Below, in pieces: positions 33,743-46,759 of a DNA stretch of 64,000 bases (position 1 is the stretch's first letter; the number at the start of each line of letters is the position of its first letter). This DNA is from Ambrosia x helenae (lineage: Eukaryota; Streptophyta; Magnoliopsida; Asterales; Asteraceae), in assembly GCA_030844895.1 (NCBI GenBank), contig CM061230.1, forward strand, positions 846,705 through 910,704, read 5' to 3'. Both the position numbers and the translations under genes were made by a program. Under the pieces are notes generated by a model. The model made no database searches. It saw only the letters and a list, made by a program, of their open reading frames with translations, and had not been told where the DNA came from.

Positions 33743-33946
33743 TTTTTTTGAACGACAAATTTTTACTTTTTGTGAGACTTGAACCCATGACCTCTCCCTT
33801 AAGTGTTCCTAGAAGCTTTGCTTCTACCATTGGGCCACCAACCCCAATGGCAAAATGTTTGTGTGTGCTATGGTTCGAACCCAAGCCAAACCCGGTTCAG
33901 GTTTTTAAATCACAAGCCCAGATCAGTTGGTCTGGACCCTGAGAAC
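33743..33946 (-). mobile_element. tRNA-derived SINE (204 bp) with 16-bp TSD
   Basis: Exact direct repeats of a 16-bp site beginning CTTTAGCATC lie at 33727-33742 and 33947-33962. Read on the minus strand, the insert contains an A-box-like TGGCCCAATGGTAG and a B-box-like GGGTTCAAGTCTC and ends in a short A run (33743-33748). The long TSD and A tail show target-primed reverse transcription. A second B-box-like GGGTTCGAACC lies nearer the 5' end, so the unit may be composite. Confidence 0.85.
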
Positions 33947-34385
33947 CTTTAGCATCTTATATGGTTTGCAACATCCATTGTTAACTTTTAGAGTATATTA
34001 GAGATGAATCCTGTGTGCTGGAGAAATTAAGGATTTAGTTTTTAAACTTATATTTTGTACGGATTTGATCTCTAAATCCTTAACAGCATTGTTTGTTTTG
34101 TTAATGGTAATGTTAAAGTTAGATAAAATGACTATTCACCTTTTAAAAAGTTCACTTTAATTTCCGAATTAATAAAATATTTATCTTTATAATATTGTTC
34201 ATCTTAATATTTATTTTGTTGATGGATTATTTAAAACCATTAACAAATTGTTAAACCTAGCCAAAATTTAATCATTTAGTGTGTATGTGTAGAGGGCTTC
34301 ATGAAGCTTTATGAAAAAATATGTGTGTAGTGGGTGTGGGCTTTATAAGGTTTATAAATCATTGAGTAATCATTGCTTTCTATTG

Positions 34386-34525
34386 ATTATTATTATTATT
34401 ATTATTACTATTACTATTATTATTATCCCGAAACCAAACCAAACCTACCCCCTTTCCCTGTGTTATATACGCACACAGACACTCAGACACACACAGACAC
34501 ACACACACACACACTCACACACAGC
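34386..34525. repeat. Microsatellites (ATT/ACT)n and (CA)n
   Basis: TTATTATTATTACTATTACT run near 34386-34426 and ACACAC/CAGACA run near 34470-34525, just left of element 3. The predicted small frames here are low-complexity artefacts. Confidence 0.9.
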
Positions 34526-34559
34526 CACCAATGGGACCTACCACTGCCACCACCGTCGT

Positions 34560-37105
34560 TGTCACACCCTCAAAATCCACTTGCGGAGTTTTACCGCGAG
34601 GCGCATGACAAACCAGGATCCAAACCAACGATCACAATAAACAAGTCTAAATGTAATTAATGCAATACCAAAACATAGTTTTAAAATCCCGTTTACAGCG
34701 GAAGCTTATTCAAAATAAAGTTCAACATAAATAAACCAAGTTCAATGTTTGTGAAATAATGCAACTCTATCTAGACGCCGTGCAGACGCGTGCGCCCTAG
34801 TTCCCCTGTGCTACCTTAGCGACCTGAGAAAACATGTAAAAGTTTACGTCAGCACAAAAATGCTGGTGAGTTTACAGGTTTGCAGTTCCAGTACCAAGTT
34901 CACCTGTCCATACTATAACAAATAGAAAACCAGTATACGCTAGCTAGGCGTACGTTTTGCTACTACCACGATTGGAAAACCATTACTAACACGTATACCA
35001 GTTTTGTGCCCGAATAGTTCCAAATGTTCCTGTTGTTCCTGTTTGAGACAATATGCACTCGCCCGGCCCTCCAAGCCGACGAGCGGGGTTGGTCATTCCC
35101 AATAGCGCTATTCACATTTCCCCGTTGTGCAAACCCGCACATTCATGGTTCCCCCCGGACTTCCAAAGATCGTGTAGTATACGTTAGAACCCATAGTATG
35201 ACAGAATTTACCAAACAATCGTTTTAACACATGTTTTCTCCCCCGAAAGTATAAAACCAGTTTAAAAGAGGGGCCGTAAACTCACCTTAAGTTCCTTTAC
35301 TCCTTAACCCGAGTAACTCAGCTGCTATGCTAGTCCCGTACAGTGGCGACCTAACATACGACAGTTACAAGTACTTAGACTAATAACCCGCAGGTTAATT
35401 AGTCCCTAGATGTCCAGACCATAACCAAGTTCGTTTAAAAATACCGTGACTGTTTAACTGACCCAAAGTACAAGACTCGACATCCCATTGGTGACCCGAG
35501 ACTCCCCGTGTTATGTTTACGCTCCAAAACATACAATAACGCAAGTACACTTAACATACGTTAACGCACAACAAGTTATAGCACATAGTTTACGTATCAC
35601 CGAAATACATCCAAATATATGTTACCAAGTTATTAAATATGTTACGGGGTTCCTAGCAGGTTACTACATGTCAAATCAGGTCTCGGTATGCTAATATACA
35701 CTTACAGCAGCAGTACACGCGATTAGGGAGGCTAATCGCATGACATGTCACACGAATTGGGCTAATCGCCCCTTAAACCATGCGAGTAGGGCTACTCGCC
35801 TATGTTGCCACACGAGTAGCCTACTCGCCCCTATAGTTAGGCGAGTAGGGCTACTCGCCCCTGTTGACATGCGAGTGGGCCTAATCGCCCCTGTTACACG
35901 CGATTAGCAAGGCTAATCGCCTGTAACCTTGCTGTTCCGGTTTTTTCGCGCGTTTAACGCTCCAAATCAGATCCAGAGCGTGTGTAACTACCCAATATCA
36001 TCCCAAACACTATCCTAAACATGTTTAACCCAAAACCCTTCGTTCATCCTCGTAAAATCAGTCCTGCATGCAACCAAAGCAATCCAAACACATACACGTA
36101 GCATGCAATCATCATACCAATATACATAACAATAGCCCTAATAACCAATTAATCAGATTTCTATCATCATACTATCCATATTAATTCTGACCTAGCATGA
36201 TTACACATCAAAACATCATCAAGATTCATAAAAATCCTATCTTTCTAATCATGCATACCCATAACACATGTTTATTGATTATAATCCGATTAATAACTCT
36301 TATTGACGATTTTCAGAAATCTTTTTCGTTTATGAACAGGTCTGGACCATTAGGGATTGATAAGAAAACATTTACAAAGTATTATGGATGAGAATTAAAC
36401 CTTGGTTTTGCAAAAGGATGATGATTAGACCTTGAAACCTTGAGTTTTTGATAAAAATCGCCTCCCAGAGGTTGTTTCAGTGTTTGGGGCGGTTATGGGA
36501 CGACTAGGGTTAGTATTAGTGAGTTTAGGAGGTTAAGTGTTGTATTTATAGGCGTTTCTAGTCGTCCAGCCCGTTCCACGCGATTATGCAGATTTATACG
36601 CGAGTAGGGTGCCTAATCGCATGACTGTTCATGCGATTAGCCCTACTCGCATGTAGGGATCCCCCTACTCGCCCCAAAGGTCATGCGATTAGGCTATTCC
36701 CCAAGCCTAATCGCCTATAGCCCCCTTGTTGGTGTGTTTTGCGCGTTAAACCCCGTTTTAACATATGTTAATGCATATTCATGTACCGACAAGTCACATA
36801 ATGATTATAAACACATAACACAAGTAAATACACATATTTACACTCGTTCACCAATTCCCGGGACTCGAGACTCGTATGTTCCGTATACCCTGACGATCCT
36901 ACCGATCGTCACCGTTTGTACACTTGGTTAAGGACTGACATCTAACGAACCTCTAGACCAACATCCAATGATCTTCTAGACTAACCAATAGTTCCCGAAC
37001 CATAACCCGACTTAACTAACCCAGTTAAGTACAATATACGCGTGACTCGCTAAGGTAGACTTTCATCTAGACAACGTTGTTAACCCGAATTTGCCAGGTG
37101 TCACA
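34560..37105 (-). repeat. 3' LTR of element 3
   Basis: Starts (minus) TGTGACACCTGGC at 37105 and ends at 34560. TATA box, minus CCTATAAATA, at 36543-36552. Palindrome clusters lie at 35717-35932 and 36580-36722; the first includes the perfect GGCGAGTAG-GG-CTACTCGCC (35840-35859). Confidence 0.95.
35717..36722. repeat. Two palindrome clusters in element 3 LTR (35717-35932 and 36580-36722)
   Basis: Units of (G)CGA(T/G)TAGGG and its complement CTA(A/C)TCGC(C) alternate. Several form near-perfect hairpins of about 20 bp. The clusters sit on both sides of the conserved mid-LTR. The order and number of units differ from the element 2 LTR, while the flanking LTR sequence is conserved. Confidence 0.7.
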
Positions 37106-37274
37106 TCATCCCCACGTTAAAAGAATTTTCGTCCCGAAAATTGCGTAAGTAACAAAAGAAACAACGAGGGAATAAACAAACAGATAGGAATCAATAGAGA
37201 GTAGAAATCAAGAAAGAGATTTACCCGAGGTGTCACATCATCCCCACGTTAAAAGGAATCTCGACCCGAGATTC
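37106..37274 (-). promoter_or_regulatory. PPT and duplicated PPT-hairpin modules of element 3
   Basis: PPT CGTGGGGATGA (37106-37116) beside the LTR, then hairpin AATTTTCG/CGAAAATT (37124-37142). A second PPT-like tract is followed by hairpin GAATCTCG/CGAGATTC (37256-37274), which overlaps the pol stop codon. Arrangement identical to element 2. Confidence 0.75.
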
Positions 37275-40200
37275 ATTCAGCTGCCGATGAGACATGCCTC
37301 GACTCGAACGCTTCCTTAGGGAAGAGATGAGGATACTTAGACTTCATCTGATCCTCCCGTTCCCATGTATATTCCGGTCCCCGGTTCGAGTTCCACCGAA
37401 CCTTAACGATACGAATCTTGCTGTGACGTAGGCTACGAATCTTGTAATCAAGGATCTCCACAGGTTCTTCCACAATCCGAAGACGATCATCAACCTTGAT
37501 CTCTTCTAGTGGAACGATGAGAGACTCGTCAGCCAGACACTTCTTCAAGTTTGACACGTGAAAGACGTTATGTACGTTACCGAGCTCCGTCGGTAGATCT
37601 AGTCGATATGCCACCGGCCCAATCCGTTCCAGGATCGTAAATGGGCCGACATATCGCGGATTTAGTTTGCCACGCTTTCCAAAGCGTATGACGCCCTTCC
37701 ACGGAGAACTTTCAGAAGCACCTTGTCGTTAACTTGGAACTCCAGTGGTTTGCGACGCTGATCAGCATAGCTCTTTTGCCGGTCCCGTGCCGCCGCCAAC
37801 CGATTTCGAATCTGTACAATCTTTTCCGAAGTCTCGTACACTAGTTCGGGCCCAGTGAGTTGACTCTCACCCACCTCAGCCCAACAAAGAGGAGAGCGGC
37901 ATTTCCGTCCGTACAGTGCCTCGAACGGAGCTGCCTTGATGCTCGTGTGATAACTGTTATTGTATGAGAATTCTACCAACGGCAGATGAGCTTCCCATCC
38001 CTTGCCAAAATCGATCACACATGCCCGCAGCATGTCTTCTAACGTTTGAATCGTACGCTCACTCTGACCGTCAGTCTGTGGATGGTAAGCCGTACTCATG
38101 TCTAGTTGGGTACCCAAAGCCTTGTGCAAAGACTTCCAGAAGTGTGACGTAAAATGGGAGTCACGATCCGAGATAATAGAAACAGGTACCCCGTGCTTAG
38201 AAACAACTTCTTTCAAGTAAAGACGAGCCAAACGATCCATAGTGTCGGTCTCCTTAATAGCAAGAAAATGGGCTGATTTCGTTAACCGATCGACAATCAC
38301 CCATATCTTGTCGTTCCCGCTTGGTGACTTAGGAAGTTGTGTGACAAAATCCATAGTAATCCGCTCCCATTTCCATTCCGGAATTTCAGGTTGTTGCAGG
38401 AGACCCGACGGTTTCTGGTATTCCACCTTGACCTTAGCACAAGTCAAGCATTTACTCACGTATGAGGCTATATCCGACCTCATGTTTGGCCACCAGTAAA
38501 GTACCTTCAGATCTTGGTACATCTTATCCGAACCAGGATGAATAGAATACCGGGACTTATGAGCCTCATCAAGAACAAGCTCCCGTAGTCCCCCGAATAA
38601 AGGAACCCATATGCGTTCTGCGAAATAGTGCAGGCCATCAGGCCTTCGCTCTAGGTGCTTGTCGGCACCGTGCATGGTTTCAGCTTTAAGGTTTTCCTCC
38701 TTCAAAGCTTCCAATTGGGCAGAACGGAGTTGATCAGGTAACGACGAATGGATAGTGAGCTGCAACGCCCGAACGCGACGAGGTTTAGAAGATTCCTTCC
38801 TGCTCAAGGCGTCTGCTACAACATTCGCCTTGCCAGGATGGTACTTAATAGCACAATCATAATCGTTCAAAAGTTCAATCCAGCGACGCTGCCGTATGTT
38901 CAAGTGTTGTTGGTCGAATATATGTTGGAGACTCTTGTGATCGGTGTAGATGGTGCATTTGGTACCGTACAAGTAATGTCTCCAAATTTTCAACGCGAAT
39001 ACCACGGCACCCAACTCCAAATCATGAGTTGTGTAGTTCTTCTCGTGCACTTTGAGTTGACGAGAAGCATACGCAATCACTTTCTCGCGCTGCATCAACA
39101 CGCAACCGAGTCCATGAATGGAAGCATCACAGTAAACGACAAAATCATCAGGACCCTCAGGTAAAGACAGAATAGGAGCAGAACACAGTTTAGACTTTAG
39201 TTCCTCAAACGCGGACTCTTGTGATTCACCCCAGTCGAACTTCCTATCCTTCTGAGTGAGAGTGGTGAGGGGTTGAGCAATCTTCGAGAACCCCTGAATG
39301 AAACGACGATAGTAGCCCGCAAGGCCTAGGAATTGCCGCACCTCAGTTGGCGTCTTAGGTGCTCCCCAGTCCTTGATCGCTTCGATTTTAGCAGGATCGA
39401 CATGAATCCCTAGTTCATTAACCACATGTCCTAGGAATTGGACTTCGCGTAACCAAAAGTCACACTTTGAGAACTTGGCGTAAAGTTGTTCCCTTCGCAA
39501 GAGCTCCAAAACTAACCGCAGATGTTCCCCGTGTTCGGTCTCGTTCTTGGAGTAGATCAGAATGTCATCGATAAACACAATGACAAACTTGTCCAGATAC
39601 GGTTTACAGACGCGGTTCATCAAGTCCATGAAAACCGCCGGTGCGTTCGTGAGACCGAAAGGCATGACCAAGAATTCAAAATGGCCATAACGTGTTCGAA
39701 AAGCAGTCTTTGCAACGTCAGCCTCCCTGACGCGCAGCTGGTGATAACCGGACCTCAAATCGATCTTGGAATAATAACTAGAACCCTGAAGCTGGTCGAA
39801 TAGATCATCGATACGTGGAAGAGGATAACGGTTCTTGATGGTCAACTTGTTCAGCTCTCTGTAGTCAACACACAAACGGAAACTCCCATCCTTCTTCTTG
39901 ACAAATAAAATCGGGGCTCCCCAAGGGGAAGAACTCGGTCGGATGAAACCCTTGTCCAAGAGTTCCTGTAACTGGCTAGATAATTCCTGCATCTCGGGAG
40001 GTGCAAGACGGTAGGGGGCCCGAGCAATAGGAGCAGCCCCCGGTACAAGATCAATACCGAACTCGACTTGACGATGAGGAGGAAGACCAGATAAATCATC
40101 GGGAAAAACGTCAGAAAACTCGCGTACTACCGGAATGTCGTCAATCTTCTTCTCATCACAAGTGGAAACAGATAAGAGCGCCAAAACGGCTGGATAACCC

Positions 40201-41913
40201 TTTCGAAGACACTTAAGGGCTTTCATGCTAGAGATGATGTTTAGCGAAACACCACCCTTGATACCGTACACAGAAAGAAATTCTCCATCAGGGAGAGGAA
40301 TCCGAATAACCTTATCGTAACAGACAATCTCCGCGCGATACAAAGATAACCAATCCATTCCTACCACAACGTCAAAACTACCCAACGGTACCGGCATAAG
40401 GTCGATGGGGAACGATAAACCCGACAACTCTAACTGACACTCCCGAAGAACACTAGTAGCTTCAATCGTATTACCGTCAGCCAACTCAATAATATACTTG
40501 GTCTCTAATGGTACAGATACTACATCTAGCAGTCTACTAACACCCATGGATACAAAACTCTTGTCGGCACCAGAATCAAATAACACGCTAACAGTATGAT
40601 TGTTGAGAAGAAACGTACCGGTGACTGTATCAGGATCTTGTCTCGCCTCAGCAGCTCCAATGACGAAGGCACGTGCATTTCTGCCGCCGCCCCCGTTGTT
40701 ACCATTCCCGTTATTTCCACCCTGTTTCAGTTTTGGGCAATCCTTCTTGTAGTGCCCAGTGTCACCACAGTTGTAGCATCCCTGTTTCCCTGTAGTCCCC
40801 TGAGTAGTCGGAGCTGAACTGTTAGTCGGAGCCTGAGTCGATGGAAGTGTAACCCGACAATCCTTAGCATAGTGCCCGGTTCGCTGGCAGCGGTGACAAC
40901 GGTTACTGTCGCAGTTCCCTTGGTGATGGCGTCCACATTTGTTGCATTTGGGCAGTTTTCCAGCATAACCACCCTGCTTATTACCCGAAGACGATGAACC
41001 CCCAGTATCAAACTTTTTACCCTGCTGCGTAGACCCAGATCCCTTCCCGTCGTTCTCCCACTTGCGCTTATTGTTCTCTGGAGTCTTAGCAGTCGAACCT
41101 TTCGCCGGCAAAATCCCCTCATTCACCTTTAAATTAGTCATCCTATGTGCAGATCGAACTACCTCCGCATAGGTAGGATGATTCCCAGCAGCCACTAACC
41201 CTGCAATTTCCGGCACCAACCCTGAGACATAATGTTCAATCTTACGATACTCCGGCACGTGCAAATCGGGACACAGCACCGCCAGCTCATTTCTCCTAAC
41301 CGTATACTTCTCGATTTCCGACCCATTCATCTTGAGGTTCCACACCTCATGCTCCAGTTTCTGTACTTCTTCTCTCGGGCAATACTCCCGCTTCAGCAAC
41401 TGTACAAAGTTCTCCCACGGCATAGCATATGCCTCCCCAATACCCATATTCTGGGTAATACCATTCCACCAAGTCAATGCCACGTCTTGAAATAACGCAG
41501 CCGAATACTTCACCCGATCTTCTGGGAGACAGTTACACATCAAGAATACCGACTCCACTTTCTCCAACCACCTAAGCAAACTGACCGCACCCTCGGTGCC
41601 AGAGAATTCCTGGGGCTTGCAATCCCGGAACATCTTATAGGTGCACATGGGTGGGGGTGGGTCAACAGGACCACCTGAAATGAAACGTATGAGAAATCAC
41701 GAATAACGTACACAAGACTCACCAATGAGGCAAAGAAAATGGGTAGAACAACTTACCACCACCGTTGTGCCCTAACTGAAAGGCAGCCTGGAGCAAGTTG
41801 TTCAGATCAGCCTGTGACAGGTTAATACCTCCGCCACGACCACCAGCACCACCACGACCACCACCGCGTCCACCACCGCGTCCACCTCCTCGTCCTCCAC
41901 GCACTCCAGACAT
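37273..41913 (-). pseudogene. Element 3 gag-pol polyprotein (frameshift at end of integrase)
   Basis: ATG 41913 opens a Gly/Arg-rich leader (exon 1 41757-41913), spliced over 41675-41756 to the main frame, which is open to 37662. Gag core; three zinc knuckles (CNKCGRHHQGNC, CHRCQRTGHYAKDC, CYNCGDTGHYKKDC); protease LFDSGADKSFVS; RT YRELNKLTIKNRYPLPR and FIDDILIYSK; RNase H YCDASIHGLGCVL; integrase HHCC (H..H..CLTC) and DDE core (MDFVTQLP, ISDRDSHF, HPQTDGQSERT). Near 37703 a net one-base loss with neighbouring substitutions, not a simple homopolymer change, shifts the frame after VLLKV. The chromodomain-like end (37273-37614) is out of frame. The copy therefore makes a polyprotein without its chromodomain. 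Confidence 0.92.
41675..41756 (-). other. Intron in gag of element 3 (82 bp)
   Basis: Donor GGTGGTG|GTAAGT and acceptor TTTCATTTCAG|GTGGTCC, same position and length as in element 2. Splicing restores one continuous gag-pol frame. Unspliced RNA stops shortly after the leader. Confidence 0.78.
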
Positions 41914-42454
41914 GATTCTGGCAGAAAGAACGAGAAAATTTAGTTTCGCAGTTAAAGATAACCACAAATGTTCACAAGATCAAAGCCAGGTCTAATCCAG
42001 GACTATCCCTTCAAACTCAGAGCTCACTAGTGCTTCCATGCATTTCGTTTTATGATTTTGTGTGCACCCAAAATGATAAAACGCTCTACATGGTCCTCCA
42101 AGTGTTCTCCTAGTTCAAAGTTCAAATCACCGAACATAGACTCTTGGCTACACACCGTAATACTACGGTAGTTCATGACAAGTGTTTCTATTGGAGTGCG
42201 AAAGGGGAGATGTCCGAGCCTTGGACAAATCTCAAGAGCACACGAGTTACCCCAATAGACCACACTGCCTAGGAAACAAGTAACCCAACCTAAGATAGAA
42301 CGGATGATGTAACATAGAAAGACCAACGATTTAGAGACACCCCGACAAGACCATACGTAAACCACTATAACGTTTAGTACCATGTGATCGTCTAGTGTGT
42401 GCGACTCGGCTATAGACTAGACTCTACATGCAGTCCTAGTTCACTATAACCATT
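41914..42454 (-). other. Untranslated leader of element 3
   Basis: Between PBS and gag ATG. Near-identical to element 2 (15138-15677). No recognised gene; the 118-codon frame on this strand (42027-42383) is not conserved as protein between the copies. Confidence 0.6.
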
Positions 42455-42467
42455 GGCTCTGATACCA
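42455..42467 (-). other. Primer binding site of element 3
   Basis: Minus strand TGGTATCAGAGCC, three bases from the 5' LTR end at 42471. Confidence 0.92.
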
Positions 42468-42470
42468 ATC

Positions 42471-45016
42471 TGTCACACCCTCAAAATCCACTTGCGGAGT
42501 TTTACCGCGAGGCGCATGACAAACCAGGATCCAAACCAACGATCACAATAAACAAGTCTAAATGTAATTAATGCAATACCAAAACATAGTTTTAAAATCC
42601 CGTTTACAGCGGAAGCTTATTCAAAATAAAGTTCAACATAAATAAACCAAGTTCAATGTTTGTGAAATAATGCAACTCTATCTAGACGCCGTGCAGACGC
42701 GTGCGCCCTAGTTCCCCTGTGCTACCTTAGCGACCTGAGAAAACATGTAAAAGTTTACGTCAGCACAAAAATGCTGGTGAGTTTACAGGTTTGCAGTTCC
42801 AGTACCAAGTTCACCTGTCCATACTATAACAAATAGAAAACCAGTATACGCTAGCTAGGCGTACGTTTTGCTACTACCACGATTGGAAAACCATTACTAA
42901 CACGTATACCAGTTTTGTGCCCGAATAGTTCCAAATGTTCCTGTTGTTCCTGTTTGAGACAATATGCACTCGCCCGGCCCTCCAAGCCGACGAGCGGGGT
43001 TGGTCATTCCCAATAGCGCTATTCACATTTCCCCGTTGTGCAAACCCGCACATTCATGGTTCCCCCCGGGACTTCCAAAGATCGTGTAGTATACGTTAGA
43101 ACCCATAGTATGACAGAATTTACCAAACAATCGTTTTAACACATGTTTTCTCCCCCGAAAGTATAAAACCAGTTTAAAAGAGGGGCCGTAAACTCACCTT
43201 AAGTTCCTTTACTCCTTAACCCGAGTAACTCAGCTGCTATGCTAGTCCCGTACAGTGGCGACCTAACATACGACAGTTACAAGTACTTAGACTAATAACC
43301 CGCAGGTTAATTAGTCCCTAGATGTCCAGACCATAACCAAGTTCGTTTAAAAATACCGTGACTGTTTAACTGACCCAAAGTACAAGACTCGACATCCCAT
43401 TGGTGACCCGAGACTCCCCGTGTTATGTTTACGCTCCAAAACATACAATAACGCAAGTACACTTAACATACGTTAACGCACAACAAGTTATAGCACATAG
43501 TTTACGTATCACCGAAATACATCCAAATATATGTTACCAAGTTATTAAATATGTTACGGGGTTCCTAGCAGGTTACTACATGTCAAATCAGGTCTCGGTA
43601 TGCTAATATACACTTACAGCAGCAGTACACGCGATTAGGGAGGCTAATCGCATGACATGTCACACGAATTGGGCTAATCGCCCCTTAAACCATGCGAGTA
43701 GGGCTACTCGCCTATGTTGCCACACGAGTAGCCTACTCGCCCCTATAGTTAGGCGAGTAGGGCTACTCGCCCCTGTTGACATGCGAGTGGGCCTAATCGC
43801 CCCTGTTACACGCGATTAGCAAGGCTAATCGCCTGTAACCTTGCTGTTCCGGTTTTTCGCGCGTTTAACGCTCCAAATCAGATCCAGAGCGTGTGTAACT
43901 ACCCAATATCATCCCAAACACTATCCTAAACATGTTTAACCCAAAACCCTTCGTTCATCCTCGTAAAATCAGTCCTGCATGCAACCAAAGCAATCCAAAC
44001 ACATACACGTAGCATGCAATCATCATACCAATATACATAACAATAGCCCTAATAACCAATTAATCAGATTTCTATCATCATACTATCCATATTAATTCTG
44101 ACCTAGCATGATTACACATCAAAACATCATCAAGATTCATAAAAATCCTATCTTTCTAATCATGCATACCCATAACACATGTTTATTGATTATAATCCGA
44201 TTAATAACTCTTATTGACGATTTTCAGAAATCTTTTTCGTTTATGAACAGGTCTGGACCATTAGGGATTGATAAGAAAACATTTACAAAGTATTATGGAT
44301 GAGAATTAAACCTTGGTTTTGCAAAAGGATGATGATTAGACCTTGAAACCTTGAGTTTTTGATAAAAATCGCCTCCCAGAGGTTGTTTCAGTGTTTGGGG
44401 CGGTTATGGGACGACTAGGGTTAGTATTAGTGAGTTTAGGAGGTTAAGTGTTGTATTTATAGGCGTTTCTAGTCGTCCAGCCCGTTCCACGCGATTATGC
44501 AGATTTATACGCGAGTAGGGTGCCTAATCGCATGACTGTTCATGCGATTAGCCCTACTCGCATGTAGGGATCCCCCTACTCGCCCCAAAGGTCATGCGAT
44601 TAGGCTATTCCCCAAGCCTAATCGCCTATAGCCCCCTTGTTGGTGTGTTTTGCGCGTTAAACCCCGTTTTAACATATGTTAATGCATATTCATGTACCGA
44701 CAAGTCACATAATGATTATAAACACATAACACAAGTAAATACACATATTTACACTCGTTCACCAATTCCCGGGACTCGAGACTCGTATGTTCCGTATACC
44801 CTGACGATCCTACCGATCGTCACCGTTTGTACACTTGGTTAAGGACTGACATCTAACGAACCTCTAGACCAACATCCAATGATCTTCTAGACTAACCAAT
44901 AGTTCCCGAACCATAACCCGACTTAACTAACCCAGTTAAGTACAATATACGCGTGACTCGCTAAGGTAGACTTTCATCTAGACAACGTTGTTAACCCGAA
45001 TTTGCCAGGTGTCACA
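42471..45016 (-). repeat. 5' LTR of element 3
   Basis: Same length (2546 bp) and sequence as the 3' LTR apart from two homopolymer differences. TATA box (minus CCTATAAATA) at 44454-44463. Palindrome clusters at 43628-43843 and 44491-44633. Confidence 0.96.
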
Positions 45017-45021
45017 GTCGT

Positions 45022-45429
45022 TGTCGTCGTTCAACCCCTTATCACTTTGTTCAGCTACATCTCCAGCTCCATTTCTCCGATCATCAATGGCCAGCACCAC
45101 CAATTTGCTAAAGCTTGTTCATCATCATCTTCATCTCTCCGATCATCAAAACCATCATCCATCTCCAGCTCCATCTCTCTGATTATCTTGTTCATCATCA
45201 ACATATTCTTATTAATAATATTATTAATAATATAATAATTAGTTTGTTAGTGCTTCTCTCTCGCCATTTCCATAACGCTACCGCCCAAAACGCCCATAGC
45301 GCCGGAGGGGTCGGTGTTCCCGGCGCTATGGGCGGCCATAACGCCCTATGAAGCCCCCCATGGACCCCCACTACACACGACCTTAAGGTGCTCCATATAA
45401 ATTTGGTTTTCAGGTTTGGCGGGTTATGA
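45022..45429. other. Flank of element 3 and probable PIF/Harbinger terminal region
   Basis: 45022-45240 continues the pre-insertion locus (CATCATC-rich). 45275-45360 has GGCGCTATGGGCGGCCATAACG with the inverted ATAGCGCCGGAGG, a GC-rich palindromic patch typical of a transposon terminus preceding the transposase relic. Confidence 0.4.
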
Positions 45430-46610
45430 CATGTATGAATTGGCGAGTTGGTTTCAGCAAGGCTACCAAACTATCTACCATTCTATTCCAAGAAAAAAAA
45501 CCCCAAAATAGATATTTTTCAAATACCTTCTAGTTCATCTGGTTATTCTAGTTCCGACAATGAAGACAAATTATTGGTTTCTCACTACACATTAACTCTC
45601 GTTGTTGCTATTCATCAAAGTATATGTTTGGAGCTTATGATACATGGAGTTCATCAAGAACTTATATACAAAAAGATCGAGAGGAAGCATTGCAACGACT
45701 AACTCAAAAAAAAAAATCTTGAAAATCCAATCTTCGGTGACAGATTTCAGAAGGAGATTTTGAATGAGAAATCCTTATTCATGTAGATAGTAAAAGACAT
45801 GAAGAGTCATTTCACATTTCTCTAAACAAAATGTGATGCAATGTGGAAAATGTGCTTCACGTGTATACAAAAATGCGCCTTTGTTGTTCGTTCATGTGTA
45901 GATGCCTTTGATGAATACTTGTGTATGTAAGAGCGCACTTCTCGAGAGATCCTTCAAAAATTTTATGGTGATGTTGTTAGATTGTATGGAAGATTTTGTA
46001 CGTGCACCATTGTCAAAGGATATTCATTTTCTTTATGATGCACATGAAACCATACATGGATTTCCTAGGATGATTGACAATATTGATTGTACTCATTGGG
46101 TTAGAAGAGTTGACTTACCGAATAGTGAGGACAATTCATGAGAGGTGACCATAATATGTCAACGATTATCCTTGAGGACATCGCGTCACAAGATACATGG
46201 TTTTGACATGTATTCTTTGGTGTGGTAGGCTCAAACAACGACCACACTGTCCTTTACCGGTTGCATCTATCCTAACAAGTTAACTATTGTTAAAACATTA
46301 CCTCATCAACAAAGGAAAAAAAACGTAAAAGGTTCAAGATTGCTCAAGAAAGCGCAATATATGATGTTGAACATGCTTTTGGTATGCTAAAAGCATGTTG
46401 GGGGCATAATCAGACTATTAGCGAGCCAAACGACCATTGCGAAGACCGAATATAATGTATGCTTGTTTTATATTGTATAGTATTATATGGAAGGATGAAG
46501 GTCATGTGATATGCTCAGACTATGAAATAAATGTCGAAACTACCAAAGGCAGTTAATGATGGTATTATTTATGAGTTACGTGACGAGGATACTCATCTCT
46601 AACTTTGATC
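45430..46610 (+). pseudogene. PIF/Harbinger-type transposase relic (DDE_Tnp_4 family)
   Basis: Degenerate reading in several frames: an N-terminal segment with SSSSGYSSSDNED and EREEALQRL-like residues (about 45530-45700), then ETIHGFPRMIDNIDCTHWVRR (46048-46110, first catalytic Asp in IDC), RGDHN-STIILEDIASQDTW (46140-46205), FFGVVGSNND (46215-46245), and FKIAQESAIYDVEHAFGML (46330-46390, the E-region A-F-G-x-L motif). Order and motifs match plant Harbinger transposases (FPGM-GSIDC-HW, RGDH, LEAVASQD, SARKDVERAFGVL). Multiple stops and indels show it is dead. Confidence 0.78.
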
Positions 46611-46759
46611 GGATCTTGTGGAGCATATTTCTCTTACTCACATACCAAATTATGTTAACCATTGTCTTTTTTATTATCTTACGTTATGTTTTATTTACGT
46701 GTATTATTTGTTAAAAGAAATTGTTATATTTAACTATTTCGGAATTTATGCTTTGGCCT

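Larger units (their letters stand above)
34560..45016 (-). mobile_element. Element 3: complete Tekay-like Ty3/Gypsy retrotransposon with TSD GTCGT
   Basis: 3' LTR 34560-37105 and 5' LTR 42471-45016, each 2546 bp, bracket an internal region with PPT, gag-pol and PBS. The target duplication GTCGT is at 34555-34559 and 45017-45021. The two LTRs differ, as far as I can see, only by two homopolymer lengths (GG/GGG near 35157 vs 43069, and six vs five T near 35941 vs 43853), so the insertion is very recent. Same family as element 2 by protein and LTR sequence. The integrase end is broken by a frameshift. Confidence 0.96.

Noticed and set aside
34311..34660. Two open frames of about 100 codons
   Set aside because: Encoded by ATT and CA microsatellites and by the edge of the element 3 LTR. 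Low complexity only.
42027..42383. 118-codon frame on the minus strand in element 3 leader
   Set aside because: The near-identical leader of element 2 does not keep it open, so it is chance in untranslated leader sequence.
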